From Myxococcales bacterium (GTDB lineage: Bacteria > Myxococcota_A > Bradymonadia > REDH01), in contig JACKDJ010000008.1 of NCBI GenBank assembly GCA_020633625.1, positions 1-64,000 on the forward strand: a stretch of 64,000 nt of DNA. Reading direction: 5' to 3'. The position numbers and the translations under genes are program-made. This document shows positions 45,210 through 54,229 of the stretch, piece by piece (the first letter of the stretch is position 1; each line of letters starts with the position of its first letter). Below the pieces are notes generated by a model, which ran no database searches, was not told the origin of the DNA, and saw nothing but the letters and a program-made list of their open reading frames with translations.

Positions 45210-45944
45210 ATGTCCGAACTGCTGCTGCTCCCCTATTCGCCTTGGTCCGAGAAGGCGCGCTGGGCGCTCGACTTCGCTGGCTTCGAGTACGCGGCGAGCC
45301 CGTTCACTCCGATGCTTGGCGAGCTCCCGCTCCGGTTGCGCCTCCGCAGGCTGGGGAGCAACGCGTCGGTGCCCGTGCTCTTCACGGAGGGGAGGGCGAT
45401 CGGTGACTCCTGGAACATCGCGGAGTTCGCGGCCAGGCACGGTCGCGGCGCGGCGCTCTTCCCCGATGGCTCACGCGAAGAGGTGCGCGCCTGGAACGCC
45501 AACAGCGAGGCCCTGCTGGCCACCGCTCGTTCGCGGCTCCTCAGGCAGACGCTGGGCGACCGCGAGTTTCTCCGCGAAGCCGTTCCGGGCCCCCTGCGGG
45601 TGCTGGGGCCCGTCGCCGACATGCTCGCCGCGCAGGGCGCTCGCTTCGTCATGAACAAGTACGAGCCCGCCGGCTTCTCGATCGAAGGCGCCGAACGGCA
45701 GCTCCGGACCCTCTATCGCACGCTCCAGCGCGCCCTCGACGGCCGCGAACACCTCGTCGGTGACGCGTTCACCTACGCCGACATCGCGATGGCCGTCACG
45801 TTGCAGTTCGTCACCCCCGTCGCTGACGAGTACCTTCCCCTCGGCCCGGCGACCCGCCGCGCATGGAGCGACCCCGACCTCGCAACCGAGTTCGCCGACC
45901 TCGTCCAATGGCGAGACCGAATCTACGCCGCGTATCGACGGTGA
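45210..45944 (+). CDS. Glutathione S-transferase family protein
   Basis: A 244-residue GST-like protein. The N-terminal thioredoxin fold shows the SPWSEKARWALDFAG start helix (Ser at the catalytic position), cis-proline in SVPVLF and the glutathione-contact GDSWNIAEF. The C-terminal all-helical domain has the conserved DAFTYADIAMAVTL N-cap box. It conjugates or transfers glutathione (inferred). The gene ends inside the 3' end of the convergent TMEM43-like gene, overlapping by 22 bases. Confidence 0.85.
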   Translation: MSELLLLPYSPWSEKARWALDFAGFEYAASPFTPMLGELPLRLRLRRLGSNASVPVLFTEGRAIGDSWNIAEFAARHGRGAALFPDGSREEVRAWNANSEALLATARSRLLRQTLGDREFLREAVPGPLRVLGPVADMLAAQGARFVMNKYEPAGFSIEGAERQLRTLYRTLQRALDGREHLVGDAFTYADIAMAVTLQFVTPVADEYLPLGPATRRAWSDPDLATEFADLVQWRDRIYAAYRR

Positions 45945-47047
45945 CCCCGCTCGCCCCACCAGACCCGCGCCGCCAGCAGCAGCGCGAGCGCGAGTAGCAC
46001 CATCAGACCCGGGCTGTGCCCCACCTGGCTCAGGCCGATCACGGCGAGCGTCCACAGCAGCGCCGCCACCGACGCAAACACGCCGACGGTAATCCGGGCC
46101 ACGAACCCCACGGGCGGCACGATCGACGCCACCACCGCGATCGGCGACAGCAGCGTCGCAAACGACCACGCGACCGCGAAGAACCCGCCGATACGAACGA
46201 CCCAGCGCACCACGCCGTCGAGCGCGCTCACGACCGCCAGCGCGTCTGAACGCGTACCCGGCACGACGGCGACGAGGGAGATGCCGTCGAACCACTCGAT
46301 AGGCTCGATCCGCCCGCCCCGCGCCCGGCCAAACGCCGTGTGCTCCGCCGAAGCGTCTACCACCATCCAGCGCAGCCGCTGCGCGCCGAGCGCCGGCCGC
46401 TGCTCGGCCTCCGCCGTCGAGTACGCCCACCCGTCGGCCCCCCAGGAAAGGGTCGCGCCCACGTCGGTCCAGCCGACGTCGCCACGGGCCAACGTGCGGC
46501 CGCCAAGCGCGATGCTCTCGCCTGGGTCGACGCTCCACGCGCCAATCCGATACGCCTCAGGGAACTGGAGCAGCGTGCTCCAGCGCGGCGTTGGGTTCTC
46601 GTGCCCCTCCGGGTGCTCGAACCCGCCCGGCAGCACCACGGTCGACGTCCACGCCTGCTCGTAGGTCACGACGCGCTCGACCTCGCGCCCGCCACCCCAG
46701 ACCGCGCGAGAGCGCTCGGTGACCCGCTCGACCCACGCGTACGTCTCGACCTCGCGCGTCACCGAAGCGAAGCGCCCAGGCACGAACAGCTCCGGATCGC
46801 CGACAGGCTCCGACGCCTCGAGCCGTCCCGTCACGGACACCAACCTCCCTTCGGCGCCTCCCCCCGTCCGGTCAGGCGAGACCTCGCGGGTCGAGCCCGC
46901 GATCGCGGTGAAGCGACCCGCGCCCTCGTTCGCGAACAGCGTCGTGGTGGCGGTCCAGAGCACTCGCAGCGCGTCGGGCGCGGCCGCCAGCGACGCGAGC
47001 AGCACGGCGAGCAGGCCTATGCGGCGAACGGAGACGAAACGATCCAA
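45923..47047 (-). CDS. TMEM43-family membrane protein
   Basis: A 374-residue protein with one N-terminal hydrophobic segment (about residues 8-30), a large central domain (about 45-265) with repeated GLRV-type strand patterns such as GRLVSVTGRLEASEPVGDPEL, and four C-terminal membrane helices (about 280-365). This is the TMEM43/LUMA arrangement. The start is probably the TTG at 47047, which has AGGAG five bases upstream; the GTG six bases earlier sits too close to that site. The bacterial function is unknown. The 3' end overlaps the GST gene on the other strand. Confidence 0.75.
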   Translation of the reverse strand: MDRFVSVRRIGLLAVLLASLAAAPDALRVLWTATTTLFANEGAGRFTAIAGSTREVSPDRTGGGAEGRLVSVTGRLEASEPVGDPELFVPGRFASVTREVETYAWVERVTERSRAVWGGGREVERVVTYEQAWTSTVVLPGGFEHPEGHENPTPRWSTLLQFPEAYRIGAWSVDPGESIALGGRTLARGDVGWTDVGATLSWGADGWAYSTAEAEQRPALGAQRLRWMVVDASAEHTAFGRARGGRIEPIEWFDGISLVAVVPGTRSDALAVVSALDGVVRWVVRIGGFFAVAWSFATLLSPIAVVASIVPPVGFVARITVGVFASVAALLWTLAVIGLSQVGHSPGLMVLLALALLLAARVWWGERGHRRYAA

Positions 47048-47288
47048 GCTCACTCCTGGACCCGCGCCGGCCGGGTCGTGCGCCCGCGCACTCGCGGCCG
47101 CGACCTCGCAGTGTCCATGCCCACCTTCGGCGCGATGCTCTCGGCACGCAAGACCGTGGCAGACAGAAACGCGCCCACGCGGCGCCAGCTCCGCCCGCGG
47201 CGCGCGACGCCTCCCTTTCCGCCAGCGACCTCGCCCGCTATCGTGGTCCCGCGTCGAATCGCTCGGCGCTCCCCCTAGCCAGATCTGC

Positions 47289-47954
47289 ATGCTGCGACGC
47301 ACTGCCCGCGCCACCGTGGCCCACTGCGCTCGACTCGGTGTCGAAGAGGTCCTGAACACCCTCACGCACGGCCTGGGGTTCGCCGTCGCCGCGCTCGCAG
47401 GGATCGTCCTCATCGCCGCGACGTGGGACGACGCGGACGGCTGGCAGCGCACGGGCGTAGCCGTCTACGTCGGCAGCCTCGTCTTCCTGCTGGCCGCCTC
47501 GACGGTGTATCACAGCGTCATCGGCGAGCGGCTCAAGGCGGCGATGCGACGAGTCGACCACCTCGGGATCAAGCTCCTCATCGCCGGCTCCTACACCCCG
47601 TTCGTCCTGGTCCACGCCCGTTCCCGGCCGGGCTTTGCGTTGCTGGGCACCGTCTGGGGGCTGCTGCTGGTCGGCGTCGCGGCGCAGATCTGGGCCGGGC
47701 GAGAGCGTTACTTCCGCATCGCCCTCGTCCTGTACCTCGCGATGGGGCTAGCCCTCGTGCCGTTCTTCCCCGCCTTGCACGCGGCGTTTCCTCCCGGCGC
47801 GATGGGTTGGCTCGTCGCCGGTGGCGCCCTGTACCTCATCGGCGTGATCTTCTTCGTCTGGGAGTCCCTCCCGTACTCGCACGCGATCTGGCACCTGTTC
47901 GTCCTCGCGGCGAGCACGGCCCACTTCGCCGCCGTCGCCCTCTACGCCGCCTGA
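47289..47954 (+). CDS. Hemolysin III (PAQR) family membrane protein
   Basis: A 221-residue protein with seven membrane helices. Conserved PAQR/HlyIII features: EEVLNTLTHGLG near the N-terminus, ASTVYHS (Ser and His of the putative metal site), DHLGIKLLIAGSYTPF and the C-terminal HAIWHLFVLAASTAHF. Members are zinc-dependent hydrolase-like membrane proteins; the toxin name is historical. The ATG at 47289 is the first start giving the complete motif set. It faces the TMEM43-like gene across a 241-bp divergent region in which no other gene is seen. Confidence 0.9.
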   Translation: MLRRTARATVAHCARLGVEEVLNTLTHGLGFAVAALAGIVLIAATWDDADGWQRTGVAVYVGSLVFLLAASTVYHSVIGERLKAAMRRVDHLGIKLLIAGSYTPFVLVHARSRPGFALLGTVWGLLLVGVAAQIWAGRERYFRIALVLYLAMGLALVPFFPALHAAFPPGAMGWLVAGGALYLIGVIFFVWESLPYSHAIWHLFVLAASTAHFAAVALYAA

Positions 47955-48001
47955 CCGAAGAACCTCGGCGAGCGACGCCGCGACCGCAACGTCCGATCGG
48001 C

Positions 48002-49090
48002 TCAGCGAGCTCCGTCGGCGAGCACGCGCGCGCGTAGCTGCCCGCACGCCGCGTCGGCCGCCCCGCCTACCGTCGCCCGAAGCCGCGCCGAGATCCCGTG
48101 TGCCCGCAGCGCGCTGAGCGCCGACGCGACGGCCGCCGCGTCGGGCCGCGCGAACGCCATTCCTGGAACCGGGTTCCACGCGATCAGGGAGACGTGGGCG
48201 CGAGCACGCCGCGGCGACAGCAGGTCGACCAGCGCAGAGATCGCCTCCGGCGTGTCGGTCAGCCCGCCGAGGAGCACCACCTCGACCTGGTACGCCCGGC
48301 CCGTCGCCTCCCAGTAGCGGTCGGCCGCCGCCAACAGCTCCTCTGGGACCACGCGCGCCTGAGTCGGGATCAGCGACGCGCGCGTCGCCGCGTCGGCCGC
48401 GTGTAGCGACAGCGCGAGGGTGAAGCGCCGACCGAGCGCGGTCAGCCGGTCCACCGCGGATGGCGGTCCGACGGTGCTAACGAGCAGGTGCCGAGGACCC
48501 AACTCCGCCTCGTCGCGCAGCACATCCATCGCCGCCGCGAGCGCCGTCAGGTTCTGCGTCGGCTCGCCAGACCCCATGAACACCGCGCGTCGCACCGGCC
48601 CAAGCTCGCGCAGATGCGACACCTGCTCGAGCAGTTCGTGCGCGCCGAGGTTTCGTCGCACCTTGTCGAGACCCGACGCGCAGAAGCGGCACGCCATCGC
48701 GCAGCCGACCTGAGTCGACAGGCACGCCGAGGGCGTCCCGGTCCCCGGCAGCCGCACCGCCTCGACCACCTCGCCGTCAGACAACCGCACCAAGCGCTTC
48801 TGGGCCCCGTCGTCGTCGTCGGCCGCTCGCTCGACCGTCGAAGACCGCCACGCGAAGGCCTCCCCAAGCGCCTCCGCCAGCCGCGCCGGGACCACGTCCG
48901 CCCGGGGCTTCGGCCTGCCCGAGAGTACTTCCCGACGCGCCACTCGGGCGTAGTGCGGCGAGTATCCCGCGGCGCGCGCGACCGCCTCGACCTCCGAGAG
49001 GCTGGCGGCGAGAAGGGCAGGGAGGTTCGGTGGCATCGAGGTCGGCGCGACGAGCCGCGTGCATGCGGAGCCACACGTGCTGTCGCGCAT
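48002..49090 (-). CDS. rlmN: Radical SAM 23S rRNA (adenine2503-C2)-methyltransferase RlmN
   Basis: A 362-residue radical SAM enzyme that methylates A2503 in 23S rRNA (and A37 in some tRNAs). The 4Fe-4S motif CAMACRFC uses Cys130, Cys134 and Cys137; the SAM-binding MGSGEPTQN (family GEP) and the catalytic C-terminal Cys349 in AACGQLR are present. The ATG at 49090 is supported by GGGAGG upstream; an internal ATG at 49036 would remove 18 non-conserved residues. It stands alone, convergent with the hemolysin III-like gene. Cfr-type resistance enzymes share the fold, but chromosomal location favours RlmN. Confidence 0.92.
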   Translation of the reverse strand: MRDSTCGSACTRLVAPTSMPPNLPALLAASLSEVEAVARAAGYSPHYARVARREVLSGRPKPRADVVPARLAEALGEAFAWRSSTVERAADDDDGAQKRLVRLSDGEVVEAVRLPGTGTPSACLSTQVGCAMACRFCASGLDKVRRNLGAHELLEQVSHLRELGPVRRAVFMGSGEPTQNLTALAAAMDVLRDEAELGPRHLLVSTVGPPSAVDRLTALGRRFTLALSLHAADAATRASLIPTQARVVPEELLAAADRYWEATGRAYQVEVVLLGGLTDTPEAISALVDLLSPRRARAHVSLIAWNPVPGMAFARPDAAAVASALSALRAHGISARLRATVGGAADAACGQLRARVLADGAR

Positions 49091-49238
49091 GGCGGGTCCA
49101 CCTCCCTAGCTTGGACCCACCGGCTTTCCCAGCGGGGAACGCGTCGGACACATCGCGCGCGACAGCCGCCGGCGGCGTCGGTCTTTCGGCGAGCGCGTCG
49201 CGACGCTACACCGTGTCCATCCCGTCACCACCGCCACG

Positions 49239-50555
49239 ATGTCGATACCCCCCACGCACCTCCTCGCCGCCGCTCGACTCCACCTCCGGGCTCGCAGCGT
49301 CGCGACTTGGTCCGCAGCCGCTGCCGCGATGCTCGGCTGCGGCACTGCACCGCTCGCGCCGGCGTTGGGCACCGACGCCGGCGCCGAGCTCGCCGACGGC
49401 TCCACAACCGACGCGACGCCAGACGCCGAACCCGACGCCACGACGCTCGCGCCGGTCGCGCGGCTCGAGCAGTCGGCGCTGGCGAGCGGCGTCCCGGAGC
49501 TCGTCGTCGGCGACGCTCCGACCTTCGTCATCGACGCCACGGTGACGCTCCTGCTCGACGCGGCCGTGCCCGACACGTTCGACATCACGTTCGCGGGGCG
49601 CGCGTTCGCCACGTGCGGGGCCCTCGACGGCGAGTTCTCGTTCACGTCGCTCGAGTCCCTCGGGGATCCTCCCGTCGACGCAGAGCTCCGCGCCGATCGC
49701 GTCCACCTGACGCTGCGCGACGTCGGAGACGGCCTGCTCGTCCTCGGCGGCGCTTACACTCCGCTGGAGCCCGGCGAGCGGTGCGGCACAGCGACGATAG
49801 AGCAGCCGATCCCCGCGGAGCTGCGCGTCAACGTACGTGTCCGCCGGCTGGGGCGCGCCGCGGTGGTCTTCCCTGGATGCCCCGCGACCTCGCCGCTGCG
49901 CGCGGTTGGCGGCGGTCGCATCGGTCCGGTCGTCGTCGACGCATACGACGAGGGCGACGAGGCGGCCTACTTCGCAAACGTCGAGGGGCTGCCGACGACC
50001 GTAGTGCTGAGCTCCGACGCCGGCGCGCCCGTGACAGACTCCACGCTCAGCTTCATCGACGTCCCCGAGGGCGCGACCCGAATGACGATCGCACCGGCGA
50101 TCGGCCCGCCGGTCGAGGTAGAAGTCGTTACCCCCAACGCGATCGACGGCGCCGACGTCCGCGTCGAGCTCGGCGGCGTCGCGGGCAGCCCCGTCCTGGT
50201 AGAGGACGGCGCGTCGTTCGTCGACGTCGGGTGGGGGCGCGTCTCGAACCGCCTGGTCCCGACGCTGCAGGACCTCACCATAGGTGGCGTCGCGGTCTGC
50301 ACGGACCCGGTGCCAGGCTGGTTCGAGCTCACCACCTCGACCCCGGACGTGTGCGTGCCGCGGACCTCGGTCCCGGGCGAGTTAGGCGGCTGGCTCGTGC
50401 TGTCTGGCACCGACCTGGGGCTGTCGGCAGAGCTGCTCGCCGACGGCCGCTGCGAGCTCCGGGTCGCGGCACCCGCGCTTGCCGGGGGCGACGGGCTCAC
50501 GACCTCGGTCGGGGCCGAGTTTGCGAACGTCTGGCAGATGATGGACATCCCGTGA
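49239..50555 (+). CDS. Lipoprotein of unknown function
   Basis: A 438-residue lipoprotein: long N-terminal signal (about 34 residues) ending in lipobox MLGC, then a Thr/Asp/Ala-rich linker (about 40-75) typical of Myxococcota lipoproteins and a beta-rich body with about six scattered cysteines. No family recognised. The body appears to hold two to three sandwich domains. It is followed immediately by the hairpin repeats at 50556. Confidence 0.75.
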   Translation: MSIPPTHLLAAARLHLRARSVATWSAAAAAMLGCGTAPLAPALGTDAGAELADGSTTDATPDAEPDATTLAPVARLEQSALASGVPELVVGDAPTFVIDATVTLLLDAAVPDTFDITFAGRAFATCGALDGEFSFTSLESLGDPPVDAELRADRVHLTLRDVGDGLLVLGGAYTPLEPGERCGTATIEQPIPAELRVNVRVRRLGRAAVVFPGCPATSPLRAVGGGRIGPVVVDAYDEGDEAAYFANVEGLPTTVVLSSDAGAPVTDSTLSFIDVPEGATRMTIAPAIGPPVEVEVVTPNAIDGADVRVELGGVAGSPVLVEDGASFVDVGWGRVSNRLVPTLQDLTIGGVAVCTDPVPGWFELTTSTPDVCVPRTSVPGELGGWLVLSGTDLGLSAELLADGRCELRVAAPALAGGDGLTTSVGAEFANVWQMMDIP

Positions 50556-50895
50556 GCCGCCCGCCACAACGTAAGGGCGATGCCACGCATCGCCCCCCGG
50601 CCGCAGGCCGGGCCCCCCGCGCCACAAACGCCCCACCGTCGCCACGAACCAAGCCCCGCCGCACCACACCGGCCGCCCGCCACAATGCATGGGCGATGCC
50701 ACGCATCGCCCCCCCGGCCGCAGCCCGGGCCCCCCGCGCTACAATCACCCCGCTGTCCTCACGAACCACCCCGCCGCACCACACCGGCCGCCGCCACAAT
50801 GTATGGGCGATGCCACGCATCGCCCCCCGGCCGCAGGCCGGGCCCCCCGCGCTAAAATCACCCCACGGTCCTCACGAAACACGCCGCCGCCCGGA
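50556..50895. repeat. Three tandem ~115-bp units, each with paired stem-loops
   Basis: Units begin at 50575, 50691 and 50805 (periods 116 and 114), with a partial unit end at 50556-50574. Each unit opens with a perfect hairpin (arms GGGCGATG and CATCGCCC, 5-base loop); in units 1 and 3 it is followed by a second hairpin (CCCGGCC/GGCCGGG, 3-base loop, 50596-50612 in unit 1). The remaining ~70 bp of each unit diverges somewhat. The spacing and shared unit exclude a CRISPR array. Possible roles: REP/MITE-like element, transcription terminator tandem, or small-RNA repeats. Confidence 0.85.
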
Positions 50896-51343
50896 ACGAG
50901 CGGAACGGCACCTTGCGAGTCGTCACTAACCCACAGACGTGCGAGATGTTCTACACGCGGACACACCGCCGCCCGCCGCCCCGACGTAGGGGCGATGTGG
51001 GGTGGCTCAAGAAATTCGGACAGTGGAGGATGGGTCACGCGGCGACTTGGGCAGGTGATGTGAGGGCTTCGAAGCGAGTGGGTGGCCTCCTGCTGAAGAA
51101 AGCCCGAGACGCGGGACGCGGCGCGACGTTGTTCCAACGTACGCGCACCGACGTCTGCCGCGTTCGCGCCGGCGACAGCGCCGCTGGACAGCTCCGCGAC
51201 GGGCGACGGCTCGACGAAGGAGAGCGAGCCAGCCCCTTGCAAACCCTCAAGCAGCTGGCGCGAACCAAGCCGAGCGGTGTCACGTTACGCAGCGCGAGGA
51301 GCAAACACTGGAAACCGTGTCATTCCCGTGCCACAGTAGCCCC
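50896..51343. other. Non-coding stretch after the hairpin repeats
   Basis: About 450 bp with lower GC than its surroundings and no convincing gene; open frames here lack start-site support and composition typical of the genome. A degraded copy of the repeat start (GGGGCGATG) occurs near 50989. It may be a remnant of accessory DNA. Confidence 0.55.
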
Positions 51344-51401
51344 ATGAGCGTCCTGCTCCCATATTCGCCGCCGCGTGAGGTCCCCGTGGACCGGATCCTG
51401 C

Positions 51402-52817
51402 GTGGATAGCACGCTGCTGGGCCTGCTCCGCCAGGGTCGCGGAGCTGGATTTCGCGCGGCGATCGGTGCGGGCCGAAGCGCCGCGGACGGTGTGCTGGAT
51501 TGCGTGCTGAACGATCCGCGATGGGATCGGCAGGTCGAGGCGCGTGACGACTACTACGCGCGCTTGTTGATGGCCACCGGAGCAAACATCGACGTTCTTG
51601 GCCAGCGTGTCGCCACAGAGGATCCGGACGCGGACAAGTCGGACTTCTGGCTTCCGGTAGGTGTCCTCGCCGAGATGTGTCGCCGAGGCGACGAAGCCGC
51701 AGGGGCTGCACTCGCGGAGGCCATCGCGGCCGGACCGCGCTGGCGTGCGTGCCTTGACGCGCTCGATGCGGCGGGCGGCGTCGAGCTCATTGGGCAGGTG
51801 GTGCCCACGGCGGCGGTTGAGGCGCTGGTCGCGCGAGTCGGCGTCGACGACATCGCTGACGCCGTCCTGGTCGTCGCCGCCCCGTGGGACGAGTGGGCGG
51901 AGCGAGTGTCGGCGCTGCGATTCATGGTCGGGAGCGTGGCCAGCAGCGGGCGGGAGGCTCGCCCCATGTCCGGTCCCGTCGCGTGGTGGGCCTCGCGGAT
52001 CCGGGTGCCGGGGTTGATGGAGAATCTCGCCGCGCTCTCAACGGATGAGCTGCTGGCCTACGGCACCACTCCCGGAGCGGCCCCCAAAGTTTGCGACGAG
52101 CTGTCCCGCCGCACGGATTTAGAGACACTTCGGCGTATCGACTCCGTGGCGGAGTCGGGATCACCCGAGGAACGAAGCGTTGCGCTGCGGGCGCTTGGCC
52201 AGCGCGGCTCGACGGTGTTCTTGGGGGCCGCCGAGGATTTCCTGCGGTGGGAGTCCACGCTCGCGCCCGCAGCGCGAAGCGAACGTCAGCTGCGTCGGGG
52301 ATACCTCGCCTACCTTGTGGAGCTTCTCCCAACTCATACCCTGCCGCTCGCGCGCCGGTGGTTTGGCGAGCCGTGGCCCCTCTCTCTTGCGGCGGAACGA
52401 ATCCTGACCCTTCACGCCACTCCGGACGACCGCCAGATGCTCGAATCCGCGGGTGCTGCCGCCATGGAGAGCTTGAACATGTATCGCCTGTGCTCGGTCG
52501 TCGAGGCGCTCACTACCGCCGGGCCCGAGCCGTCGTTGCCGTTCTTGATCGACGTCTACGACCGCGCGCCATACTCGTACGCGAGGCGTCGGGTCATCAG
52601 CGCATTGCGCAGCTGCAGCCTCACTGGTCAAACGGAAGACTACCTGACCGAGTCGCTGTGGGACTGCGAGCCCGAGTCTCGCGAACTTGCCTGCCAAGCT
52701 CTTGGCACGGCGAACGCGACCGCCACGCGCCGGGTTGCAGAGATCGCCTCTGATGCTTTCGAGGACGACGAAGTGCGCGAGGCCGCTCAGGCGGTCCTCC
52801 GGTTGGAGGCAGAATGA
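51402..52817 (+). CDS. Alpha-helical repeat protein, possibly HEAT-like
   Basis: About 471 residues of almost entirely helical sequence with recurring paired helices rich in Ala/Leu/Arg, for example AAERILTLHATPDDRQMLESA, RRVISALRSC and RELACQALGTANATATRRVAEIAS, resembling degenerate HEAT repeats, especially in the C-terminal half. No signal peptide. Two GTG starts exist (51375 and 51402); the second is preferred because a 21-codon open frame (51344-51409) ends over it, suggesting coupling. It sits beside RHS toxin cassettes, where helical-repeat immunity proteins are common, but no toxin partner is adjacent upstream. Confidence 0.6.
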   Translation: MDSTLLGLLRQGRGAGFRAAIGAGRSAADGVLDCVLNDPRWDRQVEARDDYYARLLMATGANIDVLGQRVATEDPDADKSDFWLPVGVLAEMCRRGDEAAGAALAEAIAAGPRWRACLDALDAAGGVELIGQVVPTAAVEALVARVGVDDIADAVLVVAAPWDEWAERVSALRFMVGSVASSGREARPMSGPVAWWASRIRVPGLMENLAALSTDELLAYGTTPGAAPKVCDELSRRTDLETLRRIDSVAESGSPEERSVALRALGQRGSTVFLGAAEDFLRWESTLAPAARSERQLRRGYLAYLVELLPTHTLPLARRWFGEPWPLSLAAERILTLHATPDDRQMLESAGAAAMESLNMYRLCSVVEALTTAGPEPSLPFLIDVYDRAPYSYARRRVISALRSCSLTGQTEDYLTESLWDCEPESRELACQALGTANATATRRVAEIASDAFEDDEVREAAQAVLRLEAE

Positions 52818-52963
52818 CGGCGCCCCGCGTCCTCTCTCGGCCCGATGCATCGAGCGGTGGCTCCCCGGATTCGGCACCCCTCACGCCTCCGGGTCGAACG
52901 TAGTTTCCCGCCGCTCCGCGCGCCCGAACGTATCTGGTTTCGACCGCCGCGAGCGCACTTCCG

Positions 52964-53545
52964 CTGCTTCGCGAAGAAGCGGGCACGTGGCGCCGCGACT
53001 GGTTCCCGACGGACGAGCTCGACCGCCCGGTCGGCTACTCGGTCTACTGCGCGGCCCCGGACCCTGCCGACTGCGGCACGCTCCCGAGCGCGCTCGGCGC
53101 ATCGACGACGGTCCCGGGTGGGAGGATCGAGGCGACATACCTGCTCGCCCAAACATTCCAAACATTCCGAAACGACACGCTCGGGCTCGTCGCTGCCGAC
53201 GGGAAGCTCGTCGAGGTCTACCGCTACGGCGCGTACGGCGACCTCGAGGTGCTCGACGGCACCACGTCAGCGGCATTCGCGCCCGCGACGGCGCCGCTGT
53301 GCAGCTCCGCCGCCGGCACCTGCGGCTCGCAGTTCGGCAACCCCATCCTGTGGTCGGGCGCGCACTGGCGACCCACGTTCGGCCTCTACGACATGAGGGC
53401 GCGCCAGTACGACCCGCGCCTCCACACGTTCCTCTCCCGAGACCCACTCGGGTACGTCGACAGCTTCGACGAGTGGCTCTACGTCGGAGGCGACCCGTTC
53501 AACATGTGGGACCCGTTCGGTTTGGACGCGCAGAACGGGCAGGGC
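52964..53545 (+). repeat. RHS core repeat, copy 1
   Basis: 582 bp nearly identical to 59452-60024. It encodes the RHS tail: LREEAGxWRRDWFPTD, GYSVYCAAPDP, the YD-repeat-like YRYGAYGDLEVLDGTT and the RHS signature MRARQYDPRLHTFLSRDPLGY. Copy 1 carries an extra 9 bp (a duplicated AACATTCCA-type run near 53155). After the shared WDPFG region the two copies diverge completely. Confidence 0.9.
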
Positions 53546-54229
53546 TGCGACGCGATGTGCCGGCTCGCGCGGAACATTCCGACGGGCCCGCGCACGACCA
53601 GGCTAGTCAACAGCTTTGGCGGCCTCGGGGACGGCATGACGCTTGGTTTGACGGGTCCGCTTCGGCGTCTCGCGGGGGCCGGGGACCAAGTCGATGTGGG
53701 GAGCTTTGATTACCGGTCCTCCGCGATCGCGGGCGCGGCTACGACGGTGCTTCTATCCCTCGGGGCGACGGGACCGCAAGGGGTGCCGTATCTCGCGCGG
53801 CTCACCGCGCCGACCGGGCTGGCTGCGAGCGCAGCACCGGCAGCGGCTGCCGCTGCCCCGGTCGCGGCGGGTGCAGCGTCCGGCGGCCGGCCTTCCCAGA
53901 TACTTGGTCGGGCGCTTCAGGCAGCCGGTCAGGTGCGACCGCCGGGGGTCTCTGCACATCACATTGTTGCATCCAGCGCGCGTGCCGCCGCCCCGGCACG
54001 CGCCGTCCTTGCGCGTTTCGGAATACAGATCAATTCTGCAGTCAACGGAGTCTTCCTGCCGAGCTTTCGAAGGTCACCGAACCCTCTCGGTGCAGCAGTC
54101 CATTCCATGGTTCACACAAGAGCCTACTACCAAGCAGTCAACGAGGCGCTCCGCCAGGCGACGACACGGGCCGAGGCCTTGGAGGTGCTGGATGCGCTTC
54201 GTCAAGCATTGCTTGGAGGTGGGTTGTGA
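53249..54229 (+). CDS. Truncated RHS-repeat protein with C-terminal AHH nuclease toxin
   Basis: The first start in frame is the GTG at 53249 (326 residues), but RHS homology in the same frame extends up to a TAG at 52901-52903 with no start codon, so this is a 5'-truncated RHS tip. The RHS-associated core ends at the MWDPFG motif; a Gly/Ala linker follows, then an AHH nuclease domain beginning at HHIVASSA (about 53957), with the conserved R..L..FGI-IN pattern and a NGVFLP motif, and a second histidine in HSMVHTRAYY. AHH domains cleave nucleic acid and require delivery by a full RHS shell. The downstream Imm11 gene overlaps its stop by four bases. Confidence 0.8.
   Translation: MLDGTTSAAFAPATAPLCSSAAGTCGSQFGNPILWSGAHWRPTFGLYDMRARQYDPRLHTFLSRDPLGYVDSFDEWLYVGGDPFNMWDPFGLDAQNGQGCDAMCRLARNIPTGPRTTRLVNSFGGLGDGMTLGLTGPLRRLAGAGDQVDVGSFDYRSSAIAGAATTVLLSLGATGPQGVPYLARLTAPTGLAASAAPAAAAAAPVAAGAASGGRPSQILGRALQAAGQVRPPGVSAHHIVASSARAAAPARAVLARFGIQINSAVNGVFLPSFRRSPNPLGAAVHSMVHTRAYYQAVNEALRQATTRAEALEVLDALRQALLGGGL

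Noticed and set aside
49239..50555. Shorter start or second frame in the lipoprotein region (49106-49645 minus)
   Set aside because: The minus frame is a shadow; only the plus frame has a signal peptide and lipobox.
50556..50895. CRISPR array
   Set aside because: Repeat units are ~115 bp, and the stretches between hairpins are themselves similar, so there are no unique spacers; no cas genes nearby.
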